Shown here: positions 1 through 8,130 of the stretch, piece after piece
Layout of the letters: the number at the start of each line of letters is the position of its first letter
Position numbering within the stretch: the first letter of the stretch is position 1
NCBI GenBank assembly: GCA_017958015.1
Contig: JAGDDM010000082.1
Span: forward strand, 1-18,228
Reading direction: 5' to 3'
DNA from: Abditibacteriota bacterium
GTDB taxonomy: Bacteria; Armatimonadota; UBA5829
DNA: 18,228 nucleotides
The notes under the pieces: generated by a model
The model's database searches: none
The model's input: the letters and a program-made list of their open reading frames with translations, nothing else
What the model was told of the DNA's origin: nothing
Translations under genes and position numbers: made by a program

Positions 1-528
1 ACACCGTATAATAAAATCGACTCGGCGTTGGAACAACTCGATAAAAGACTCTCCGACGAACTGTTTGAGGCGGTAGCGAAGATTGACGACTACGCTTTTG
101 AGCGTTTGGTAACAAAACTTGTGGAGAAAATGGGGTACGGTTCGCTTACCAAAGTAACGAAGAAATCCGGCGACGGCGGTATAGACGGTATCGTAAACGG
201 CGATAAGTTCGGATTCGATAAGGTGTGTATTCAAGCCAAGCATTGGCAATCGGACAGCAGCGTCGGAAGTCCGGAAATAAGAAACTTTTCGGGTTCTTTG
301 GACGTTTATCAAGCGAAGAAGGGTGTGTTTATAACAACAGCCAAATTCTCCAAGAGTGCCAGAGACGAGGTGAAGCGGATAAACGGTCCGAACAAAACAA
401 TCGCGCTTGTGGACGGCAACAGATTAATAGACCTTATGATTGAACACAACCTCGGCGTTTTTGTATCGAGGACATATGAGGTAAAAACCATAGACACGGA
501 CTTCTTTGATGAGGGGCTTTCGGAGTAA
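1..528 (+). CDS. mrr: Mrr-family restriction endonuclease, 5' end outside the window
   Basis: This is the C-terminal catalytic part of an Mrr-type (type IV-like) restriction endonuclease, a family that cuts modified foreign DNA. A TTG at 28 could serve as a start, but the frame is open to base 1. The residues before it (TPYNKIDSA) match the usual linker between the winged-helix N-domain and the nuclease domain, so the gene begins upstream. The nuclease core is visible: FERLVTKLVEKMGYG, then SGDGGIDGI with the metal-binding Asp at 184-186, then CIQAKHW with the Q-x-K motif at 232-240, then KGVFITTAKFS and the ALVDGNRLIDLMIEHNLGV tail. It stops 3 bases before cmk, and the cmk ribosome site (GGAG) lies in its last codons, so the two are probably co-transcribed. 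It is much less GC-rich than cmk (about 47% over bases 1-180), which suggests transfer. Confidence 0.88.
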   Translation, partial: TPYNKIDSALEQLDKRLSDELFEAVAKIDDYAFERLVTKLVEKMGYGSLTKVTKKSGDGGIDGIVNGDKFGFDKVCIQAKHWQSDSSVGSPEIRNFSGSLDVYQAKKGVFITTAKFSKSARDEVKRINGPNKTIALVDGNRLIDLMIEHNLGVFVSRTYEVKTIDTDFFDEGLSE

Positions 529-531
529 GAT

Positions 532-1191
532 ATGAAACAAAATATCATCGCCATTGACGGGCCGGCGGGTGTGGGCAAGAGCACCGTCGCCAGGCGTTTG
601 GCTCGGCGGCTGGGTCTCATCTACATCGACACCGGCGCCATGTACCGCACGGTGGCGCTGGCGGCGGACAGGGCGAAGATAGGCGAGTTCACCGACGAGA
701 CCATGGCTCCCCTGATGTCGAAGATACGTATATCCTTCACCGACGACTCCCGGGTTCTTCTCCATGGCGAGGACGTGGCCCAATACATCCGCTCGGCGCG
801 GATAACGGATCTCTCCTCCAAGGTCAGCGCCGTTCCGGTTGTGCGCGAGGGTCTGGTGGCTCTCCAGCGGAAGCTTGGCGCCAAGGGGGGCATCGTCATG
901 GAGGGCAGGGACATCGGCACCGTTGTGTTCCCGGACGCCGGCTGTAAAATCTTCCTCACCGCATCCCCTGAGGAGCGGGCAAAGCGCCGCCGGGACCAGC
1001 TCATCTCCATGGGCAAGGAGGCGGACTACGACGAGATTTTGCGGGACATGAAAATCCGCGACGAGCGGGACCGCACCCGGAAAACCGGCCCCCTGATTCA
1101 GGCCGAGGACGCCCACCTCATCGTCACCGACGGCTACACAATCGACGACACCATCGCGGAAATCGTTAAGATTTACAAGGCGTCGAAATGA
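532..1191 (+). CDS. cmk: Cytidylate kinase
   Basis: CMP/dCMP kinase transfers phosphate from ATP to CMP or dCMP in pyrimidine nucleotide salvage and supply, in the cytoplasm. The 219 residues match the normal bacterial length. The P-loop GPAGVGKST is at residues 10-18, DTGAMYR at 33-39, the signature GRDIGTVVFPDA at 125-136, and the Arg/Asp-rich lid RDERDRTRKTGPL at about 176-188. The ATG start follows GGAG by 6 bases. Its last bases overlap the next gene by ATGA. The neighbouring plsC-type gene is a common partner of cmk in Firmicutes; ispH, often next in that cluster, is not seen here. Confidence 0.97.
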   Translation: MKQNIIAIDGPAGVGKSTVARRLARRLGLIYIDTGAMYRTVALAADRAKIGEFTDETMAPLMSKIRISFTDDSRVLLHGEDVAQYIRSARITDLSSKVSAVPVVREGLVALQRKLGAKGGIVMEGRDIGTVVFPDAGCKIFLTASPEERAKRRRDQLISMGKEADYDEILRDMKIRDERDRTRKTGPLIQAEDAHLIVTDGYTIDDTIAEIVKIYKASK

Positions 1192-1559
1192 GAAACAAAG
1201 TTCTCGCCTACGCCAAGGAAACCTACGGCACGGAGCCGGAATACCTGTGGGAGAGGTATCCGGACTGCGCCGTTCTGCGCCGCCGGGACAACCGCAAGTG
1301 GTACGGCATAATCATGACCGTGAAGCGGTGCAAGCTGGGCCTTAAGGGCGGGGAAAACGCGGATGTTTTGAACGTGAAAATAGGGGAGACGGGCCTGCGG
1401 GACGCCCTTATCGACAACCGGGGCATATTCAGGGCCTACCACATGGCCGCGGGAACCTGGGTGTCGATTATTCTGGACGGCACCGTGGACATGAAAGAAA
1501 TATCCGACCTTATGGACATCAGCTACCTGGCGGTGGCCGACAAAAGGAAAACGAAATGA
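1188..1559 (+). CDS. MmcQ/YjbR family protein
   Basis: A small protein (123 residues) of the MmcQ/YjbR family, which has a CyaY-like fold and is often called a DNA-binding protein; its biochemical role is not established. Family hallmarks are visible: EYLWERYPDCAVLRR near residues 18-32, KWYGIIM near 37-43, DVLNVKIGE in the middle, RAYHMAAGTWVSIILDG near 84-100, and a terminal SYLAVADK. The start overlaps the cmk stop (ATGA), with AAGG about 7 bases upstream. Its own stop overlaps the next start by ATGA, so it is translationally coupled on both sides. No signal peptide or membrane segment is seen. Confidence 0.87.
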   Translation: MRNKVLAYAKETYGTEPEYLWERYPDCAVLRRRDNRKWYGIIMTVKRCKLGLKGGENADVLNVKIGETGLRDALIDNRGIFRAYHMAAGTWVSIILDGTVDMKEISDLMDISYLAVADKRKTK

Positions 1560-2173
1560 ACGTACTTTACGGTATAGGAAAAAATCTCTGCGCCGGAGCG
1601 TGCAAGCTCTGGGGACACTGGCAGGTGATAGGCGCCGACAACGTGCCGAAAACCGGCGGTGTGCTCCTCTGCGGCAACCACATCAGCTATATGGACCCGC
1701 CGGCGCTGGGGGCGGGCTGCCGCCGTCAGGTGCATTTCATGGCAAAGGAGCCCCTCTTTAGGGTGCCGGTGCTGGGGTACCTCATCCGCAAAGTGGGGGC
1801 CTTTCCGGTTCACCAAAACTCCGCCGACAGAGCGGCTCTCAAGACAGCCATCGAGTATCTTAAGGCCGGCGAAGTGGTGGGCATGTTCCCCGAGGGACGG
1901 CGCCGCTTCGACGGCAAGCTGGGCAAACCCCTGCCCGGCGCGGCAATGATTGTTCTTCGAGCCGGGGTCCCCGTTGTTCCCGTGGCCCTCATCGGCACCG
2001 ACAAACTTCTGCCGCCGCACTCCTCCACACTGAAGTCCTCCCGCATTAAGGTGGCCTACGGCAAACCCATCACCTTCGACGATTTGAAAGACCTCCCGGG
2101 CCGAGAGCCCATGGACGCCGCCGGCGAGCGAATCATGTCCGCCATCGGCGAGTTGATAGAAGAACATAAATAA
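1556..2173 (+). CDS. plsC: 1-acyl-sn-glycerol-3-phosphate acyltransferase (PlsC family)
   Basis: A membrane-associated lysophosphatidate acyltransferase that adds the second acyl chain to form phosphatidic acid for phospholipid synthesis. At 205 residues it has the typical short PlsC length. The catalytic HX4D motif is in NHISYMDP (His42, Asp47), and the substrate-binding FPEGRR is at 111-116. The segment before the second motif reads GAFPVHQ, with His where an Arg or acidic residue is more usual. It ends with VPVVPVALIGTDKLLP, a usual motif IV region. The start overlaps the preceding stop by ATGA and has AAGGA 8 bases upstream. It is the last gene of this unit and is followed by a hairpin. 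Exact acyl-donor specificity cannot be read from the sequence. Confidence 0.92.
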   Translation: MNVLYGIGKNLCAGACKLWGHWQVIGADNVPKTGGVLLCGNHISYMDPPALGAGCRRQVHFMAKEPLFRVPVLGYLIRKVGAFPVHQNSADRAALKTAIEYLKAGEVVGMFPEGRRRFDGKLGKPLPGAAMIVLRAGVPVVPVALIGTDKLLPPHSSTLKSSRIKVAYGKPITFDDLKDLPGREPMDAAGERIMSAIGELIEEHK

Positions 2174-2179
2174 TCGAAT

Positions 2180-2199
2180 GCCCCGCTTTTTAGCGGGGC
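2180..2199. terminator. Hairpin terminator between convergent genes
   Basis: A perfect 8-bp stem, GCCCCGCT / AGCGGGGC, with a TTTT loop lies 6 bases after the plsC stop. On the + strand it is followed by a weak T-containing run (TGTTCAATTAG). On the - strand it is followed by ATTCGATTATT. It probably ends transcription of the cmk-plsC unit and may also stop the opposing GH78 transcript. The T-tracts are poor, so efficiency is uncertain. Confidence 0.62.
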
Positions 2200-2208
2200 T
2201 GTTCAATT

Positions 2209-2356
2209 AGGGGTCAGGGGCCAGGTGTCAGGGGTCAGCGGTGGTGTTTCGCTGTCGCGAAACGGATTATATAACCCACATTGCGGGGTCGGTTGGTAGA
2301 ATCCGCCGCCTTTGGCGGCACATTCCCCGGCACCTGAAACCCGGCACCCGGCACCT
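2209..2356. repeat. Fold-back element with inverted 7-base repeat arrays and central palindrome
   Basis: This fills most of the gap between plsC and the last GH78 gene. The left arm is four in-phase heptads at 2209-2236: AGGGGTC, AGGGGCC, AGGTGTC, AGGGGTC. The right arm, read on the - strand from 2356 to 2322, is AGGTGCC, GGGTGCC, GGGTTTC, AGGTGCC, GGGGAAT. Between them is a 7-bp palindrome GTTTCGC-TGTC-GCGAAAC (2246-2263) followed by GGATTATA, and a second hairpin GCCGCC-TTT-GGCGGC (2305-2319). No open frame or transposase is present. The architecture matches the element at 10965-11074 and resembles short tandem heptanucleotide repeats known from other bacteria; family membership is inferred. 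Confidence 0.65.
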
Positions 2357-2360
2357 TTAA

Positions 2361-5186
2361 TTATTCCAACGTTATATCATACACGCCCTCATAAAGTTCG
2401 CTGCCTTCGATGACGGCGCAGGTGTCCTTGGGGACGGTGAGTTCCACACAGAGCTTGTCGTCCTCTTTTTTGGCGTTAATGACGATTTCGCCGTGGGGTG
2501 TGGGGACGATGCCCTTGGCCCAGTCCAGAGTCTCAAGGCAGGGTTTCACCTCAAACTTGGCAAAGCCCGGCTCGATGGGCACGATGCCGAACACCGCCGC
2601 GGGGAGGGAGTAGGCGGGGGTGGCGGACCAGGCGTGGCAGAAGCTGCGGCTCTCGATGTTGGTGATGTTGGAGTTCATCAGCAGCTCCCAGCAGGTGCTT
2701 GTGTCCATGTCGGTCATGATTTTCCAGGATTCCCGGGTAATCTTTACGGCCGCTTCGGGCTTGCCGGCCATGAGGAGCGCCTGAATGACGAAGGTCATGG
2801 CGAAGGGTGTGCAGATGTCCACAAAGCCCTTTTCCCGGTTCTCGATGTAGCGTTCAAAGACGGACTTTTCCGAGGGGCGGATCACGTCGGAGAGGTAAGC
2901 CAGTGTCTGCACCTGCCGGCTCACCACCTTGCTCCGAACGCCGTCGCTGTGTATGGAGTCGATGTAGACTTTGCGGCGGTTGTTCTTCAGGTGCTTGTTC
3001 ACCGCCTTTTTCAGTTCCTCCGCCCGCTTGTCCAGCTCCGCGCCGTCGTCATCCTTGCCCAGGAACCGGGCGCACTCCGCGGCTTTCCGCAGAGCCATAA
3101 TGAGGAGCATGTTCTGGTGAGTCACCACGCCGCTGTCGGGGGTGTCCATGGGGGCCCAGTCGAAGAGGTTCCAGGCGGCGATGTCGAAGAGGCCGTCCTT
3201 GTTGATATACAGTTTGTCGATGTTGTCGCACTGCAGTTTCACCGCCGGGTATATCTCCTCCAGGAAATCTTTGTCGCCGGTGTAGAGGTAGTATTCGTAG
3301 CAGCCGATGGACCACATGAGCGACCAGGCGGGAATGATGTTCACCCAGCCGCTGGGGACCTGGCTCTCAACCATGGGGGAGCGCTTCAGGCTCTCCGCCG
3401 CCAGCCGGAAGCAGCGCCGGGACAGTCTGTACTCGCCGAAGGCGTAGTAGGTGAAAAGGCTTTCCGTGTCGGAGTCGCCCACCCAGAAGGTTTGCTCGTA
3501 GGTGGGGCAGTCCACGTATGTGTCCTCGCTGCAGAGGCGGATGGTGTTCAGGGACATGCGGTGAATCTCGTTCAGCACGTAGTCGCTGCAGAGGAACTTG
3601 CCCTTTTGGGTGTAGGGGAAAAGACTCTCGTTCACGCGGAACATCTTCACCTTCACCGGGTCCTTGGCGCCCTTGGGGAAGCGGAAGGTGAGGACGCCGT
3701 AGCGCATGCCCCGTCTGATGGGCGACCGGTGGCGCTGCCAACCTTTCCGGGTGGTGTAGCGGAAGGTGTCGTTGGCGGCGAAGGAGTTGCGGATGGTGTC
3801 GCCGGAGATGAACTCGTAGGCGTAGAAGTCGAACACAACCCCCTCGGGAGCGCAGATGTCGAACTCCAAAAAGCCGGAGCGAATCTGCCCGAAGTCGAGG
3901 GTGACTTCCGTGTCATGTTTTGAGGGATATATAAGGGCGACGTCCTCGGAGGCGGTGCAGAGGGACTCGATGTCGGCGGTTTTCGCCTCGAGCACAAGTT
4001 CCTCCGCTTCCGTGGAGTCGGTGTAGACGTTTTCCGGGTAGAAATCTTTGTACTCCACCGCTTTGAACCGGGAGTTTGCCTTGATTCCCTCGGCGGAGAC
4101 ATCGGCCCAGTCCTCGAAGAACTCCTTGTCGTCGAAGGTCACGGCCCAGGTGCTGTCCGCGGGAATCTCCTCGCTGTGGTAGGGCGCCGCCACCGCGAAG
4201 GGCATGTCGCTTCCGTCCACCGGGTTTGCGAACTTAAGGGAACCCTTGTCGTAGTCCAGCATGACGTTAAAGCCGTTCTCGTGCCACTTGCCGGAGTTGT
4301 CCTCGGGACGGGCCTTGTAACAGTTGAAGGCGGCGATGTGCTTGCCGGCGGAGAGCTTTATGCCCTTGCGGAGAGTGTCGAAGTCCGCCGGCTCGTTGTC
4401 TATCTTTATTGCCGGGTAGCCGTAGTGGATGGGGGCGATTTTGACAACCATGTTCCGGGAGCACTCAAATCCCAGGGCGATGATGCCGTCGTGGACGTAG
4501 GGATTGTCCATGGTGTCGCCGGGGAGGAAGTAGGGCTGCATGTCGAAGCCCATGGCGTGTTTCGGGGGACGCACCGAGCGGAGGGAGCGGACCCGCAGGG
4601 GATATTCCGGCTTGTAGGTGAGGAAGGGAATGTCCCGTTCCGACAGAGTCGTCCATGGAGCGTCCTTTACGATGTCCGGCTTTTCCCACTTGGAGTCGTT
4701 GTATTCCGGGTTCATCCAATTCACAAGGTCCTTCCGGGCGTCGAAGACTTCCGTCCAACCTTGCTGGCAGGAGATGCGGGGGACGTTGGTGCCGTATGCC
4801 GGGTTCACCGCCATTTTCCAACTCTTGTCGCCGGTGCGGCAGATGACTTTGTCCTTGCTCTTTACCTCTGCTATGAGGCCTCCCCGCTGCATTACGCTTT
4901 GGAATGTGGAACAGCCGTGGGAGATGACTTGAACCGCCACAACGTTCTTGCCCCGGCGGACGTACGGGGTTATGTCGTAGGTGTCAAGACGGGTGTTTGA
5001 GGCGAAGGAACGCACGGGACCGTGCCCCACAAAGGCGCCGTTCACGTACAGCTGATAGCGGTTGTCCGCGCCTATTGTGAGGCTTACGTTGCCGGCGGTG
5101 TGGGTGAAACTTCCCCGAGCCGCCACGACGAGATGTTTCGGGGGCTTGTTGTTAAGCCAGATCCAGTGTGTCTTTTCGGAAATCAT
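2361..5186 (-). CDS. GH78 alpha-L-rhamnosidase-like enzyme, copy A (last of three)
   Basis: A 941-residue glycoside hydrolase of the inverting alpha-L-rhamnosidase family GH78. The N-terminal beta-sandwich holds IGADNRYQLYVNGAFVGHGPVRS (residues 38-60), as in rhamnosidase accessory domains. The (alpha/alpha)6 barrel spans about 530-860. The active-site string DCPTYEQTFWVGD gives Asp559, Glu564 and Asp571, spaced as the D567/E572/D579 triad of Bacillus RhaB. Glu834 in TCWELL fits the catalytic base, and His851 lies in FCHAWSATP. The C-terminal beta-sandwich starts with GIVPIEPGF. There is no signal peptide, so it is probably cytoplasmic. The start has AGGAG about 9 bases upstream. It lies 90 bases after copy B, with a hairpin repeat between them. 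By eye about four in five residues match copy C over residues 551-710. The sugar substrate is unproven. Confidence 0.88.
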   Translation of the reverse strand: MISEKTHWIWLNNKPPKHLVVAARGSFTHTAGNVSLTIGADNRYQLYVNGAFVGHGPVRSFASNTRLDTYDITPYVRRGKNVVAVQVISHGCSTFQSVMQRGGLIAEVKSKDKVICRTGDKSWKMAVNPAYGTNVPRISCQQGWTEVFDARKDLVNWMNPEYNDSKWEKPDIVKDAPWTTLSERDIPFLTYKPEYPLRVRSLRSVRPPKHAMGFDMQPYFLPGDTMDNPYVHDGIIALGFECSRNMVVKIAPIHYGYPAIKIDNEPADFDTLRKGIKLSAGKHIAAFNCYKARPEDNSGKWHENGFNVMLDYDKGSLKFANPVDGSDMPFAVAAPYHSEEIPADSTWAVTFDDKEFFEDWADVSAEGIKANSRFKAVEYKDFYPENVYTDSTEAEELVLEAKTADIESLCTASEDVALIYPSKHDTEVTLDFGQIRSGFLEFDICAPEGVVFDFYAYEFISGDTIRNSFAANDTFRYTTRKGWQRHRSPIRRGMRYGVLTFRFPKGAKDPVKVKMFRVNESLFPYTQKGKFLCSDYVLNEIHRMSLNTIRLCSEDTYVDCPTYEQTFWVGDSDTESLFTYYAFGEYRLSRRCFRLAAESLKRSPMVESQVPSGWVNIIPAWSLMWSIGCYEYYLYTGDKDFLEEIYPAVKLQCDNIDKLYINKDGLFDIAAWNLFDWAPMDTPDSGVVTHQNMLLIMALRKAAECARFLGKDDDGAELDKRAEELKKAVNKHLKNNRRKVYIDSIHSDGVRSKVVSRQVQTLAYLSDVIRPSEKSVFERYIENREKGFVDICTPFAMTFVIQALLMAGKPEAAVKITRESWKIMTDMDTSTCWELLMNSNITNIESRSFCHAWSATPAYSLPAAVFGIVPIEPGFAKFEVKPCLETLDWAKGIVPTPHGEIVINAKKEDDKLCVELTVPKDTCAVIEGSELYEGVYDITLE

Positions 5187-5211
5187 TGTGGGTGCTCCTG
5201 TTTTTTTATTA

Positions 5212-5259
5212 TATCGGGCTTTATAATCCGTTTCGCGAAGCGAAACACCCCGCCCGATA
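5212..5259. repeat. Nested hairpin repeat between GH78 copies B and A
   Basis: The inner palindrome is GTTTCGC-GAA-GCGAAAC (5230-5246). The outer inverted pair is TATCGGGC (5212-5219) and GCCCGATA (5252-5259). Read on the - strand, the inner palindrome is followed by GGATTATA, exactly as in the element at 2209-2356 but in the opposite orientation; the heptad arms are absent. It lies in the transcribed gap between two genes. A -10-like TATAAT on the - strand (5208-5213) overlaps its edge, without a convincing -35. It could act as an mRNA stabilising or attenuating hairpin; no T-run follows it directly on either strand. Confidence 0.6.
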
Positions 5260-5276
5260 ACCTCATCAAATAACTT

Positions 5277-8096
5277 CTATTCCAAAATTATATCGTAATT
5301 TCCCTCAAACAACTCTTCATCCTCTATCACCGCCACGGTGCCCGGCGGCACGTTCAGCTCGATTCGGAGTTTGTTTCCGCTTGCTTTTTCGACGTTTACG
5401 GCGATTTCCCCGTTGGGTGTGGGCACAATGCCCTTTGCCCACTCAAGGGTCTCCAAGCAGGGCTTCACGGTAAACTTCTTGAAGCCGGGCTCGAGGGGCA
5501 TAACTCCCAGCACCGCCGCGGGCATTGTAAACGCCGGGGTTGCGGAGTAGGCCTGGCAGTAGCTGCGGCTCTCAACGTTCAGAAGTCCCGATGTGGGCAA
5601 AAACTCCCAGCAGGTGCCGGTGTCCGCGTCGGTGATGATGCGCCAGGTGTCCCGGGTGATTCGTATGGCCGCCTCCGGCTTGCCCGCTTTCAGTAGCGCC
5701 TCTATCAAGACCGTCATGGCGAAGGGGGTTCCGAAGTCTATAAAACCCTTTCTGCCCTTTTCGATGTACTTGCGGAAGATTGACCGCTCCGAGGGCTTTA
5801 TCACGTCGGCCAGGTAGGCCAGAGTTTGGGTCTGCCGGCTCACCGTCTTGCTCCGACCGCCGTCCTCGCGAATCGAGTCGATGTATATCCGGCGGCGGTT
5901 GTCCCGCAGGTGCTTGTTCACCGCCTTTTTCAGACTGTCCGCCCGCCTCGCGAACTCCGCCGCGTCATCGTCAAGGCCCAGAACCCGGGCGGTTTCCGCC
6001 GCCTTGCGGAGAGTCATGATAAGCAAAAGGTTTTGGTGGGTGACGACACCCTTGTCGGGAGTGTCCATCTTGGCCCAGTCGAAGAAGTTCCAGGCGGCAA
6101 TCTCAAAGAGCCCGTTTCCGTTTATGAATCTCTCGTTTATGTTGTCCAGCTGCTTTTTGATGTGGGGGTACATCTCCGCCAGGAAAGATGTGTTGCCGGT
6201 GTACATGTAGTGCTCGTAACAGCCCATGGACCACATGAATGACCAGGCGGGGATGATATTCCGCCAGCCGCTGGGGACCTGGCTCTCCACCATGGGGGAG
6301 CGGTTCAGGCTCTCCGCCGCCAGACGGAAACAGCGCTCCGCCAAGCGGTATTCCCCGAAGGCCGTGTAGGCGAAAAGGCTCGATCCCTTGGAGTCGCCCA
6401 CCCAGAAAGTCTGCTCGAAGGTGGGGCAGTCAACGTAGGTGTCCTCGCTGCAGGTTCGGAGTGTTCGGAGACAGGTGTTGTATATCTCATTCAGTACATA
6501 GTCGCTTGAGAGGAACCGGCCCTTTTGGGTGTAGGGGAAAAGGCTCTCGTTTACGTGAAAATCTTTGATTATTACCGACTCTCCGATTCCCTTGGGGAAG
6601 CGGAAGGTGAGGACGCCGTAGCGGACTCCCCGGCGAACCGGCGAGCGGTGGCGCTGAAGCCCCTCGGCGGTGATGTAGCGCAGGGTGTTGTTCACCACTC
6701 TCGTGTGGCGGATGGTGTCGCCGGAGATGAACTCGTAGCCGTAGAAGTCAACCGTAACTCCCTTGGGGGCGATGAGCTCGAACTCGAGGTAACCGGAGCG
6801 GACGGAGCCGAAATCCACCGTGACTTCCGTATCGCGCTTTCCGGGGTATATAACCGCGCCGTCTTCCGAGGGGACGCAGAGAGATTCGATGTTTTCGACC
6901 TTGGGCTCATCCTCATATTCCGTTGCCTCAACCACGTCGCCGAACACAATCTCCGGGAAAATATCTTTGCCGTCCACGACTTTGAACTTGGGATTGGACT
7001 TCACGCCCTCGAAATCCACCTTTGCCCAGTCCTCAAAAAGTCGCGAGTCGTCGAAATCCACCGCCCAAATACGCTCGCAGAGACTGTCGTCGTGGTAGGG
7101 AGCGGCGATGGCGAAGGGGGTGTCCGAGCCGTCAAGGGGGTTTGTGAACCTGATTGAGCCCCGATTGTAGTCGAACATCACCGTGAAACCGTTGTCGTGC
7201 CAACGGGAACACTTCGCTCCCGGGGCGGCTTTGCAGCAGTTGACGGCGAAGATGTGCTTTCCGGCGCCCAGTTTCACGCCCATTCGCAGAGTTTCGGCGT
7301 CAATGGGCTCATTGTCAATCTTCAGAGCCGGGTAGTTGTAGTGGAGCGTGGCGATTTTGACCGTCATGGCTTTGGCGCACTCAAAGCCCATGGCGATGAT
7401 GCCGTCGTGGGCGCTGGGTTCGTCGTCGGTGACTCCCGGCAGGAAATAGACCGAGGAGTCGAAGCCCAGGGCGTGCTTGGGGGGTGTGACGGCGCGAAGG
7501 GAACGCACCCTGAGGGGGTATTCCGGTTTGTATGTGAGGTGGGGAATGTCCCGGGGGGAAAGGCTTGTCCAGGGACCGTCCTCCACCATGTCCGGAGTCT
7601 CCCACTTTGAGTCGTTGTACTCCCTGTGGGTCCAACCGGCGAGGTCTTTACGGGCGTCGAAGGTTTCCGTCCAAGACTGCTGGCCGGAGATGCGGGGGAC
7701 GTTTGTCGAATAGGCCTCGTTTCGGGTCATCTTCCATTCTTTGCCGGTGGCGCAGAGGACTTTGCCCCCGCACACAACCTCGGCGATGAGACCGCCGCGG
7801 ATCGCGATGTTTTTGAAAGTGGAGCAGCCGTGGTACATAACCTGTACCGCTATCGTGTTTTTGCCCCGGCGGAGGTACTCGGTGATGTCGTAGGTGTCGA
7901 GACGGGTATTCTCCGGGAAAGAGCGAAGGGGGCCGTGACCAACGAACACCCCGTTCACGTAGAGCTGATAGAGGGTGTCCGCGCCGATTACAAGGCTCGC
8001 CTCACCTGAAGTGTAGGTGAAGCAACCCCGGGCGGCGAGTACGAGGTTTTTTTGGGGATAGCGGTTCAGCCAAATCCATTTCGCGTTGTTCAACAT
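5277..8096 (-). CDS. GH78 alpha-L-rhamnosidase-like enzyme, copy B (middle)
   Basis: A 939-residue paralogue with the same domain order as its neighbours: N-terminal beta-sandwich (IGADTLYQLYVNGVFVGHG near 38-56), (alpha/alpha)6 catalytic barrel (about 530-860) and C-terminal beta-sandwich. The acid-side triad is kept in DCPTFEQTFWVGD (Asp556, Glu561, Asp568), as is the presumed base Glu831 in TCWEFL. The motif SRSYCQAYSATP has Gln848 where copies A and C have His, a change next to the active-site region that could alter substrate fit. No signal peptide is seen. It starts 41 bases after the copy C stop. The ribosome site is weak (GGAAA) and lies in a small inverted repeat. About three quarters of residues match copy A in the catalytic block by eye. 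Lowered activity or another specificity is possible. Confidence 0.87.
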   Translation of the reverse strand: MLNNAKWIWLNRYPQKNLVLAARGCFTYTSGEASLVIGADTLYQLYVNGVFVGHGPLRSFPENTRLDTYDITEYLRRGKNTIAVQVMYHGCSTFKNIAIRGGLIAEVVCGGKVLCATGKEWKMTRNEAYSTNVPRISGQQSWTETFDARKDLAGWTHREYNDSKWETPDMVEDGPWTSLSPRDIPHLTYKPEYPLRVRSLRAVTPPKHALGFDSSVYFLPGVTDDEPSAHDGIIAMGFECAKAMTVKIATLHYNYPALKIDNEPIDAETLRMGVKLGAGKHIFAVNCCKAAPGAKCSRWHDNGFTVMFDYNRGSIRFTNPLDGSDTPFAIAAPYHDDSLCERIWAVDFDDSRLFEDWAKVDFEGVKSNPKFKVVDGKDIFPEIVFGDVVEATEYEDEPKVENIESLCVPSEDGAVIYPGKRDTEVTVDFGSVRSGYLEFELIAPKGVTVDFYGYEFISGDTIRHTRVVNNTLRYITAEGLQRHRSPVRRGVRYGVLTFRFPKGIGESVIIKDFHVNESLFPYTQKGRFLSSDYVLNEIYNTCLRTLRTCSEDTYVDCPTFEQTFWVGDSKGSSLFAYTAFGEYRLAERCFRLAAESLNRSPMVESQVPSGWRNIIPAWSFMWSMGCYEHYMYTGNTSFLAEMYPHIKKQLDNINERFINGNGLFEIAAWNFFDWAKMDTPDKGVVTHQNLLLIMTLRKAAETARVLGLDDDAAEFARRADSLKKAVNKHLRDNRRRIYIDSIREDGGRSKTVSRQTQTLAYLADVIKPSERSIFRKYIEKGRKGFIDFGTPFAMTVLIEALLKAGKPEAAIRITRDTWRIITDADTGTCWEFLPTSGLLNVESRSYCQAYSATPAFTMPAAVLGVMPLEPGFKKFTVKPCLETLEWAKGIVPTPNGEIAVNVEKASGNKLRIELNVPPGTVAVIEDEELFEGNYDIILE

Positions 8097-8105
8097 AGAT
8101 GTATT

Positions 8106-8130
8106 TCCGATAACCTAAAACCTAATCGGA
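8106..8130. repeat. Small inverted repeat with two tandem heptads between copies C and B
   Basis: TCCGAT (8106-8111) and ATCGGA (8125-8130) form a 6-bp stem. The loop region contains AACCTAA twice in tandem (8112-8125); on the - strand these read as the heptads AGGTTTT and AGGTTAT. In the mRNA the 3' side of the stem overlaps the weak GGAAA ribosome site of copy B. It may be a decayed relative of the larger heptad elements or chance; the sequence is short. Confidence 0.4.

Noticed and set aside
424..1116. A 230-codon - strand frame opposite cmk
   Set aside because: Shadow of cmk with no motif; the cmk frame contains the complete kinase signature.
2305..2319. GCCGCC-TTT-GGCGGC hairpin as the terminator of the GH78 unit
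   Set aside because: The stem is only 6 bp and neither strand has a T-run after it. It is better treated as part of the fold-back element; the 2180-2199 hairpin is a better terminator candidate.
5208..5236. A separate promoter for GH78 copy A
   Set aside because: A - strand TATAAT exists at 5208-5213, but no -35 match is found 16-18 bases upstream, and the sequence there is the repeat palindrome.
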